Part shown: positions 25,504 to 32,981 of the stretch, one piece after another
Layout of the letters: each line of letters opens with the position of its first letter
Numbering within the stretch: the first letter of the stretch is position 1
Origin: an uncultured Saprospiraceae bacterium
GTDB taxonomy: Bacteria; Bacteroidota; Bacteroidia; Chitinophagales; Saprospiraceae
NCBI GenBank assembly: GCA_937924805.1
Contig: CALDTZ010000004.1
Coordinates: 62,001 to 126,000, forward strand
Direction of reading: 5' to 3'
DNA: 64,000 nucleotides
The notes under the pieces: generated by a model
The model's database searches: none
What the model was told of the DNA's origin: nothing
Seen by the model: the letters and a program-made list of their open reading frames with translations, nothing else
Made by a program: the position numbers and the translations under genes

Positions 25504-26992
25504 ATCAACAATCATAAAAAGATTAAAAGAAAACAAATTTGATATTTGTATCATCGGTGGTGGTGCTTCTGGATTTGGGTGTGCAATCGCAGCTTTTGAA
25601 GCGGGTTTGAAGGTTTGTCTTATTGATAAGTATGATTTTGGTAAAATGACTTCTTCCAGGAGTACAAAATTGATACATGGTGGTGTTCGGTATCTTGCTC
25701 AAGGAAGGATTAAGTTAGTTCGTGAGGCTTTAAAAGAGCGAAAGTTTTTTTTGGAAAATTTTAGAAACACGAAACGACAATCTTTTTTATTACCATGTTA
25801 CTCATGGAAAGATGTTTTTAAATATAGAGTTGGCTTAGGGTTTTATGATATTTTATCAGGCAGGTATTCCCTTGGTCCTTCGAGGTTTATTTCTCGAAAA
25901 AGAGCAATTACATTATTTCCACAAGTAGAAACGAAAGGACTTAAAGGTGCTATTGAATATTTTGATGGTCAATTTGATGATGCTCGGCTTTTACTAGATA
26001 TCGCCAAAAGTTTAGATCATTGTAATGTGCCAGTAATATCTTATGTCGAAGCAAATGGATTCGTAAAATCAAATGGAAAAATAGTTGGTGTCCATTGTTT
26101 TGACTCTGTCAACGATCAATCTTTTGAAATATCAGCGGCCGTTGTTATTAATGCAACGGGTGTTTTGACAAATGAAGTTTTGAAACTTGACGATCCAAAT
26201 GCTAAAGCAAAAATTTACCCCAGTAGAGGTTCACATATTGTCATCGAAAGAAGCCATTTTAAAGGTGATCACGCCTTGCTTGTACCAGAAACAACAGACG
26301 GAAGAGTGTTGTTTGCGATCCCTTGGCAGAATAAATTAATCATAGGAACAACAGATCAGAAAACAGAAAGTATAGATCTCGATCCTAAACCAACGAAAGA
26401 AGAAATTGATTTTATTATTAACAATTTCAATTTGTATACAAAAAGTAATATTGACTATATTGATATTCTAAGTGTATTTTCAGGGTTAAGGCCACTTGCA
26501 ATTCCTGAAGAGAAAAAAGCAGCAAAAGATATTTCTCGGAATCATAAAATAAGTATGAGTGAATCAGGATTGGTTCACTTAATTGGTGGCAAATGGACTA
26601 CTTTTCGGCAGATGGGTGAAGATACCATCTCGTTTGTTTTTAAGAATAAAGCATTTAAAGAAAAACAAAACAAGAAATTGATTTTCATCCAATCGAACTA
26701 TGAAAAACCAAGCACGGGTGCGAAACCATTAAATGAAACTTCAATTTATACTTGGGATGATATTCGTTTTGCTATTGAACATGAACAATGTTATACCATT
26801 GAAGATGTTTTAGCAAGAAGGACAAGGGTGCTTTTTCATGATGTGATACTGGCAAAATCCATCGCAAAAGAGGTTGCAAAACTTCTTTCAAAAAAGCGAA
26901 ACAAAGATGATGTTTGGGTTCAAGATTCAATCCAAGAATTTTTTGAAATAGCATCAAATTACACAACGTGTCATTTAAAAGAAAGGCTGTAA
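25490..26992 (+). CDS. glpD: Glycerol-3-phosphate dehydrogenase, FAD-dependent
   Basis: A 500-residue membrane-associated flavoprotein that oxidises glycerol-3-phosphate to dihydroxyacetone phosphate and feeds electrons to quinone. It shows the FAD Rossmann motif IIGGGASGFGCAIAAFEAG, the GlpD signature SSRSTKLIHGGVRYL, the substrate region FDGQFDDARL, and LIGGKWTTFRQMGED near the C-terminal domain. A helical cap containing DVLARRTRVLF follows. It starts at a TTG at 25490 or 25496 that overlaps the glpK end; no suitable ATG exists, so coupled translation is likely. Confidence 0.95.
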   Translation: MILIRSTIIKRLKENKFDICIIGGGASGFGCAIAAFEAGLKVCLIDKYDFGKMTSSRSTKLIHGGVRYLAQGRIKLVREALKERKFFLENFRNTKRQSFLLPCYSWKDVFKYRVGLGFYDILSGRYSLGPSRFISRKRAITLFPQVETKGLKGAIEYFDGQFDDARLLLDIAKSLDHCNVPVISYVEANGFVKSNGKIVGVHCFDSVNDQSFEISAAVVINATGVLTNEVLKLDDPNAKAKIYPSRGSHIVIERSHFKGDHALLVPETTDGRVLFAIPWQNKLIIGTTDQKTESIDLDPKPTKEEIDFIINNFNLYTKSNIDYIDILSVFSGLRPLAIPEEKKAAKDISRNHKISMSESGLVHLIGGKWTTFRQMGEDTISFVFKNKAFKEKQNKKLIFIQSNYEKPSTGAKPLNETSIYTWDDIRFAIEHEQCYTIEDVLARRTRVLFHDVILAKSIAKEVAKLLSKKRNKDDVWVQDSIQEFFEIASNYTTCHLKERL

Positions 26993-27115
26993 TTCCTTTA
27001 CATTAAAGTAATTAGGTATATGTCACCTACTGTCTTCTGACAAAATTTTATTCTATGTTTTCACATAATAAAAGTATAATTGTTTACTTTACAGCATTAA
27101 ATCAACCTAGTTATT

Positions 27116-29143
27116 ATGAAAAAAAATTTACTATTATTTTTAGCAATGTTTATTACTTGTGCAATGACAGCACAAGATTCTTTTGTAGATGACTTTGAAA
27201 GTTATACTATCGGAGATTATTTAGGAAATGCATCCTCTCAATGGACGACATGGTCTGGAGCAACGGGTGGAGCAGAAGATGTACAAATAACGGATGAAGC
27301 AGCGAGTAGTGGTTCAAATGCCATTAAGCTAGTAGGTACTGCAGCAGGTGGTCCTCAAGATGTTGTTTTACCTTTCGGAGGAAAAAGAACAGATGGATAC
27401 TTCACTTTTAAAATGGATTTTTTAGCTAACCAAGGAAATGGTGGTTACATGAATTTTCAAGGGGAGGAAGCAATCGGAACAACATGGGTAATGAATACGA
27501 CTTTCAATCCGGATGGAACGATTACTGTTGATGACGGATTAGCGGTTCGAGTTGTTTCTAATTTTACACCAGGAGAGTGGGTTGAATTTAAAGTGGAAGT
27601 AAACTTGAAAGCAAACGTATGGCAAATTTTTATTGATGGTCAATGTGCCGGTTCATTTGATAATCCAAACAATTACTTAGCATCATTAGATTTATTCCCG
27701 ATTGATGCAACGCATACTTTCTTTATTGATGACGTATCATACAAGTATGAGCCAATTGCGCCGGACTTAGTGAGAGATGCGGCAATAACATCAAATGTAG
27801 ATGTAACAACTTCTTCTTTTGGGTTGGCAGGATCTGAAAGAGCTTTAGATGTAGTTGTTTCTAATAATGGTTCTGACCCTATTACTTCTTTCAATATAGA
27901 AGTAGATAATGCAGGTACTATATCAACTCAAGAGTTTACGGGATTGAATATGATGCCACAAGAAACGATGTCTATCTTATTAGATGAAACAGTTGTATTA
28001 GCAGACGGTGCGAATTTAATTAGAATTGCAATTACAGATGTGAATGGTGAATCAGGTGATGATTTAGAGTGTAATAATATTCAAAATTCACTTTTTGAAG
28101 GTTATGTTCCGGCGGAACATAAAAAAGTATTGGTTGAAGAAGCAACAGGTACATGGTGCCAATGGTGCCCAAGAGGTGATGTATTTATGAAAGGACTAAG
28201 TGAGACTTATGGTGATGGATTTGTAGGTGTTGCTGTTCATAATGGTGATCCAATGGCAGTTGCTGAGTGGGATGCTGGAATCGGAGGATTACCTGGTTTT
28301 GGTGGATATCCAAACGCATCTTGGGATCGATCAATTGTAGGTGGATTTCCAACATTTTTTGATATGGAATCTCCATTTGTTGAAAGACTAAGAACAGCTC
28401 CTTCAGCAATAATGGAACATGGTGCTTCATTTGATCCAGATACAAGATTATTGAGCATTTCAGTTACTACGAATTATTTAAATGATGTTTCAGATAATAT
28501 TGCATTATTTGTAGGTCTTACAGAAGATAATGTAACTGGTACAACAGCGGACTATAATCAGTCAAATGCATACGGTAATAACGCAAATGGCGCAATGGGA
28601 GGATATGAGTCCCTACCTACATCAGTACCGGCTTCTCAGATGGTATATGAGCATGTAAGTAGAGCTAATTTAACTCCGTTTGCAGGTGTTACAGAAGGTT
28701 TTGAGAATGCAGCGGCAGGAGCTAAAACAACACATGTATTTAACTATACAATACCGACTGAATATAATATGGAAAACATGCATATTATCAGTGGTTTTTT
28801 AATGGGCGGTGTTGTAGATAATGCTCAAACGAGTACGATTGAAGAAGCACAAGCGAATGGATTAAGTAGCACTATAGATGTTACATTTGATGCAGCAGTA
28901 CAAGTATTTCCTAATCCAATATCTGATATAGCGAATATTGTACTTGATCTTGAAACACCTCAAAATGTTTCTATTCAAGTTATTGATGCTATGGGTAAAA
29001 CAGTTGCACAAAGAAATTACGGAACAGTAGAAGGTAAAAGAATTTTCACTTTTGATGGTACAAATTACCATTCAGGTGTTTACTACTTAAGAATATACAA
29101 TGGTGAAACATTTACTACAAAAAGAGTAGTGATCAATCACTAA
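27116..29143 (+). CDS. Omp28-like thioredoxin-fold protein with T9SS sorting domain
   Basis: 675 residues, signal peptide MKKNLLLFLAMFITCAMTAQ. An N-terminal jelly-roll-like domain (about 25-215) begins DDFESYTIGDYLGNASSQW, as in concanavalin-like modules. A beta domain (about 220-325) follows. Then comes an Omp28-type thioredoxin fold, with CQWC in ATGTWCQWCPRGDVF near residue 345. The last 75 residues, starting VFPNPISDIANI and ending TKRVVINH, form a type A T9SS C-terminal domain, so surface export is expected. A strong terminator follows. The CxxC suggests extracellular disulfide chemistry, which is not established for this family. Confidence 0.88.
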   Translation: MKKNLLLFLAMFITCAMTAQDSFVDDFESYTIGDYLGNASSQWTTWSGATGGAEDVQITDEAASSGSNAIKLVGTAAGGPQDVVLPFGGKRTDGYFTFKMDFLANQGNGGYMNFQGEEAIGTTWVMNTTFNPDGTITVDDGLAVRVVSNFTPGEWVEFKVEVNLKANVWQIFIDGQCAGSFDNPNNYLASLDLFPIDATHTFFIDDVSYKYEPIAPDLVRDAAITSNVDVTTSSFGLAGSERALDVVVSNNGSDPITSFNIEVDNAGTISTQEFTGLNMMPQETMSILLDETVVLADGANLIRIAITDVNGESGDDLECNNIQNSLFEGYVPAEHKKVLVEEATGTWCQWCPRGDVFMKGLSETYGDGFVGVAVHNGDPMAVAEWDAGIGGLPGFGGYPNASWDRSIVGGFPTFFDMESPFVERLRTAPSAIMEHGASFDPDTRLLSISVTTNYLNDVSDNIALFVGLTEDNVTGTTADYNQSNAYGNNANGAMGGYESLPTSVPASQMVYEHVSRANLTPFAGVTEGFENAAAGAKTTHVFNYTIPTEYNMENMHIISGFLMGGVVDNAQTSTIEEAQANGLSSTIDVTFDAAVQVFPNPISDIANIVLDLETPQNVSIQVIDAMGKTVAQRNYGTVEGKRIFTFDGTNYHSGVYYLRIYNGETFTTKRVVINH

Positions 29144-29166
29144 ATATAACGTCCTAAGACGATTAC

Positions 29167-29201
29167 AAGAGCGATATCACTTGATGTCGCTCTTTTTTTT
29201 T
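29167..29201 (+). terminator. Rho-independent terminator
   Basis: AAGAGCGA at 29167-29174 pairs with TCGCTCTT at 29187-29194. Extra ATC/GAT pairs narrow the loop to about four bases. A run of T ends at 29201. It closes the Omp28-like gene. Confidence 0.85.
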
Positions 29202-29307
29202 ATAATAAGAACAAGGCTTAAAATTTTGGTCATAAATAGACACTTATAATTATTGCTTTTATCTTGTTTGGTAATTTCAGTATATTACTTAAAACTATAT
29301 TTAGTAT

Positions 29308-30654
29308 ATGCATATAGTCATCATTGGAAATGGAATTAGTGGAGTAACAGCTGCAAGGTGGGTACGAAAACTAAGTGAGCATAAAATCACGATCATATCT
29401 TCAGAAACAGAATATTTTTATTCTAGAACGGCGTTGATGTACATTTATATGGGGCATATGCGCCAACAAGATACACAACCTTATGAACCGTGGTTTTGGG
29501 CAAAAAATCGAATAGAGCTTCTTCATAAGCACGTCGACTCGGTGGCCTTTGAAGCTAAAGAATTATCATTTTCAGATGGAAGCAGTTTAGCATTTGATAA
29601 ATTAATTATAGCTACTGGTTCGAAATCGAATAAATTTGGTTGGCCTGGTCAAGATTTGAATGGAGTTGGTGGATTATATCATATTCAAGATTTAGAACGA
29701 ATGAATAAGTACAGCCATGGACTTCAGAAGGCTGTAATTGTAGGAGGAGGTTTGATTGGAATCGAAATGGCAGAAATGTTTAATTCAAGAAAAATTCCAG
29801 TTACTATGTTGGTTCGAGAAGAATCATACTGGAATAATGTTCTTCCTACGGAAGAGTCCGCAATGATTAATAAGCACATAAAAAAACATCATATTGATTT
29901 GCGATTAGGCGTAAATCTTCAAGAAATCACGAGTGATGATAACGGCAACGCAAACGGGATCATCATTAAAGAAACCGGAGAAAAGATTGATTGCGGTTTT
30001 GTTGGTCTTACCGCTGGAGTTAGTCCTAATATTCAGTTTTTGAAAGATTCTGGTTTGGAAACGGGTCGAGGAATATTAGTAGACAAGTTTCTTGAAACAA
30101 ATATTAAGGATGTCTATGCAATTGGCGATTGTGCTGAACAAAGAAGTCCTATGTCTGGTAGAAGAGGGGTAGAAGCAATCTGGTATACAGGTCGAATGAT
30201 GGGGGAAACGGTGGCTTACAATGTGTGTGATAAAGCGGTATCTTATGATCCGGGAATTTGGTTTAATTCCGCCAAATTTCTTGATATTGAATACCAAGTA
30301 TATGGAAATATTCAGGCAAAACCTCCTGAAAATCATGGTGCATTATATTGGCAGCATCAAACAGAAAATAAATCGATACGAATTGTTTATGATGTAGAAA
30401 ACATGGAGGTTTTAGGTTTTAACCTAATGGGTATAAGATATAGACATGAGGTTTGTGAAAAATGGATAAAAGAAAGGACACCCATAGAGTCGGTACTAAA
30501 AAATCTTTCATTAGCGAATTTTGATCCTGAATTTTATGAGGATTATGAAACGGAATTGGTGTTTTTGTACAATTCGATTCACGGTGCGAACTTAAAATTA
30601 GAGAAAAAGAGAAAATGGGATTTCGTTCGAAAATTCTTATCTCAAAAAGTATAA
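29308..30654 (+). CDS. NAD(P)/FAD-dependent oxidoreductase
   Basis: A 448-residue pyridine nucleotide-disulfide oxidoreductase-like flavoprotein. The FAD-binding motif IIGNGISGVTAARW is at the very N-terminus, LIIATGSKSNKFGWPG near residue 105, the NAD(P)H-binding VGGGLIGIEMAEM near 150, and DVYAIGDCAEQ near 270. About 130 C-terminal residues form an extra domain without the redox CxxC of disulfide reductases. It resembles rubredoxin or nitrite reductase-type NADH oxidoreductases. The membrane ferredoxin gene begins two bases after the stop, so this protein likely passes electrons from NAD(P)H to it. Confidence 0.87.
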   Translation: MHIVIIGNGISGVTAARWVRKLSEHKITIISSETEYFYSRTALMYIYMGHMRQQDTQPYEPWFWAKNRIELLHKHVDSVAFEAKELSFSDGSSLAFDKLIIATGSKSNKFGWPGQDLNGVGGLYHIQDLERMNKYSHGLQKAVIVGGGLIGIEMAEMFNSRKIPVTMLVREESYWNNVLPTEESAMINKHIKKHHIDLRLGVNLQEITSDDNGNANGIIIKETGEKIDCGFVGLTAGVSPNIQFLKDSGLETGRGILVDKFLETNIKDVYAIGDCAEQRSPMSGRRGVEAIWYTGRMMGETVAYNVCDKAVSYDPGIWFNSAKFLDIEYQVYGNIQAKPPENHGALYWQHQTENKSIRIVYDVENMEVLGFNLMGIRYRHEVCEKWIKERTPIESVLKNLSLANFDPEFYEDYETELVFLYNSIHGANLKLEKKRKWDFVRKFLSQKV

Positions 30655-30656
30655 AT

Positions 30657-32231
30657 ATGAACAATTACGATAAAAGTATGTCATTATCCAATCCACATCC
30701 TCCTTTTGTGGATTCACAACAAAAATTGGCAGCAACGCTTGGATCAATTGGACTTTTGATGATGGTATTAGCTTTTGCTGGCTATTCATACTCGAATGTT
30801 GGTTGGATGCTGACTTTATCTTGTTTGATGTTAAGTACCGGTATTATATGGTATGCTCTTAGGGCTTACTATCATAAGATTCCTGGTATAAAGAATGATG
30901 GAGTTTGGTTTTCTAGTATTGCAGCTCGAGGTGTTTTAGGTTGGATAAGTGGAATTGTGATTACCGGCTTTTATATTTTACTATATTGGTACCCAAATAT
31001 GCTAGGGCAATCAAGTGGTGCTGATGCAGCTAATACAGGGCTCATTGCTCTTTTCGACCCATTATCGTTTTTAATAAAAGGTCAAGCCGCAAGCCAATGG
31101 TTTGTTTATGGTACGCTTTATACTATGGCTATTTTACTATTTGGATTTAAATTTATACTTAAGTATAGACATAATAAATACCAGATTGTCCGAACAATAT
31201 CCGTTATGTTTTTTCAGCTTGGTTTTGCCTTTTTATTACCTGAGTTTTTTCAGGCAATGAATGAACCCTATTATAATTTTGCCAATATGTGGCCATTGAA
31301 TTATTATTTCTTTGACGATTATAATATGAATACCTATACGGGTGGTACTAATTTTGGGTTAATTATGATACTGTGGGGATTAGCAATGGTTTTTATTATT
31401 TCTCCTATTTTAACCTATTTGTATGGTAAGCGATGGTATTGTAGCTGGGTTTGCGGTTGTGGGGGATTGGCTGAGACAGCTGGTGACTCATTTAGACATC
31501 TATCTGATAAATCGACGAAAGCTTGGAAGATTGAACGCTGGATGATTCACGGGGTTTTACTTTTTTCATTTCTGATGACTGCGGCAGTTTTATCAACTTA
31601 TTTCAATAACAATAGCGGTCAATGGGTATCTAAAAATCTATTCCTTGTCATAATGATTGCTGTTATAAGTTTTATTATCGGATTTGTACTTTGGAGAAAA
31701 CATGATATAGCAAAATCGGGAAAAAATATTCCAATGTTCATCATAGGGAGTGTAGGTATTGTGGGCCTTTTGGTTTTGTTTTCGCATGTCATGGGTTATT
31801 TTGTACTAAGTGCTGGATCTTTGAGAAGTGTTTATGGTTTTTTAATAGGATCTGCTTTTTCAGGAGTTGTTGGTGTTGGTTTTTATCCGTTAATGGGATC
31901 GAGAGTCTGGTGTCGTTTTGGTTGCCCAATGGCTGCTATATTAGGATTGCAACAAAAGTTTTTCTCTAGGTTCCGAATTACAACAAATGGAGGTCAATGT
32001 ATTTCTTGTGGAAACTGCTCTACTTATTGTGAAATGGGCATAGATGTACGAGCTTATGCTCAAAAAGGACAAAATATTGTACGGGCTTCGTGTGTAGGTT
32101 GTGGTGTCTGTTCGGCTGTTTGCCCTCGAGGAGTGTTAAAATTGGAGAATGGATCATCAGATATTCATACTAAGACGGATCTAATGCGTACGATTCATAT
32201 TAGTGAAGATGAAGTAAAAATTTTAAGTTAA
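30657..32231 (+). CDS. Polytopic membrane iron-sulfur protein (NapH/NosR/CcoG-like)
   Basis: 524 residues from the ATG at 30657. It has about eight to ten membrane helices and two NapH/NosR-type cysteine motifs facing the same side, WYCSWVCGCGG near residue 262 and WCRFGCPMA near residue 418. Two classical [4Fe-4S] motifs follow in the C-terminal part: CISCGNCSTYCEMG and CVGCGVCSAVCPRG. Proteins of this kind carry electrons across the membrane between quinones, flavoproteins and periplasmic enzymes. The pairing with the FAD oxidoreductase two bases upstream points to an electron-transfer module. The terminal acceptor is not visible. Confidence 0.85.
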   Translation: MNNYDKSMSLSNPHPPFVDSQQKLAATLGSIGLLMMVLAFAGYSYSNVGWMLTLSCLMLSTGIIWYALRAYYHKIPGIKNDGVWFSSIAARGVLGWISGIVITGFYILLYWYPNMLGQSSGADAANTGLIALFDPLSFLIKGQAASQWFVYGTLYTMAILLFGFKFILKYRHNKYQIVRTISVMFFQLGFAFLLPEFFQAMNEPYYNFANMWPLNYYFFDDYNMNTYTGGTNFGLIMILWGLAMVFIISPILTYLYGKRWYCSWVCGCGGLAETAGDSFRHLSDKSTKAWKIERWMIHGVLLFSFLMTAAVLSTYFNNNSGQWVSKNLFLVIMIAVISFIIGFVLWRKHDIAKSGKNIPMFIIGSVGIVGLLVLFSHVMGYFVLSAGSLRSVYGFLIGSAFSGVVGVGFYPLMGSRVWCRFGCPMAAILGLQQKFFSRFRITTNGGQCISCGNCSTYCEMGIDVRAYAQKGQNIVRASCVGCGVCSAVCPRGVLKLENGSSDIHTKTDLMRTIHISEDEVKILS

Positions 32232-32234
32232 CCC

Positions 32235-32981
32235 TTACAATGTATATTGATCAAGGATGTCAAAAAATTCTTTTCGACGTCTTGTTGAAATAGGTATTTC
32301 CATTCCATTTTTTAATACTAACTGCTGATCTATTGATTTATCAACTTTAATAATATGAGCGAGATTCACCAAATAAGATCGATTCGCTCTAAAAAACCCA
32401 TATTTTTTAAGTAGTTCTTCATAATAGCCGAGTGTTTTACTAACGACTGTTTTACCATTATTTGTAAATACAGTTGTATAGTTGTTTTCTCCAAAACAAT
32501 ACAGAATATCCATAATACTATAGATTTCAACAGCGTCCATAGAGGTAAATGTGATTTTATCTTCTTTATTGATACGAGGTAATTTTACAAGTTGTTCTTG
32601 TCGATTTTTATATTTGTTTTTTACTTTGGCAATGGCTTCCATAAGTTCTTTAGGCTTCACAGGTTTGACCAAGTAATCAATTCCATTTAATCTAAACGCT
32701 TGGGCTGCATAGTCAGGAAAAGCAGTTGTAAAGATGGTTTCAAAATTTATAATATTGATATAATTAAATAAAGCAACACCATTTTCTCCGGGCATTTCTA
32801 CATCGAGAAAAACAATGTCGGGGTTTTCTTCCTTTATGAGTTTTACGGCTTGTTTGACGGACTTGGCTTCTCCGACAATTTTTATTTCTGGAAAATATCT
32901 AGTAAGAAGATTTTTTAAAACAGATATACACTGGGGTGTATCATCTACAATAATGCTGGTAAAAATTTTAATCTTTTCCAT
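32235..32981 (-). CDS. LytTR-type response regulator
   Basis: 248 residues. A receiver domain (about 5-120) has the acidic pair in SIIVDDTPQ, the phospho-acceptor aspartate in VFLDVEMPGENG, and the lysine in YLVKPVKPKEL. A LytTR DNA-binding domain (about 145-245) includes IYSIMDILYCFGENNYT and FFRANRSYLVNLAHI. LytTR proteins bind pairs of direct repeats about two helical turns apart. The gene overlaps the end of the sensor kinase by 14 bases, so both come from one transcript. Candidate target repeats lie upstream of the kinase at 35966-35998. Confidence 0.93.
   Translation of the reverse strand: MEKIKIFTSIIVDDTPQCISVLKNLLTRYFPEIKIVGEAKSVKQAVKLIKEENPDIVFLDVEMPGENGVALFNYINIINFETIFTTAFPDYAAQAFRLNGIDYLVKPVKPKELMEAIAKVKNKYKNRQEQLVKLPRINKEDKITFTSMDAVEIYSIMDILYCFGENNYTTVFTNNGKTVVSKTLGYYEELLKKYGFFRANRSYLVNLAHIIKVDKSIDQQLVLKNGMEIPISTRRRKEFFDILDQYTL

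Noticed and set aside
28185..28458. Minus-strand frames opposite the Omp28-like gene
   Set aside because: Gln/His/Leu-rich or Ser/Pro-rich antisense translations without family similarity.
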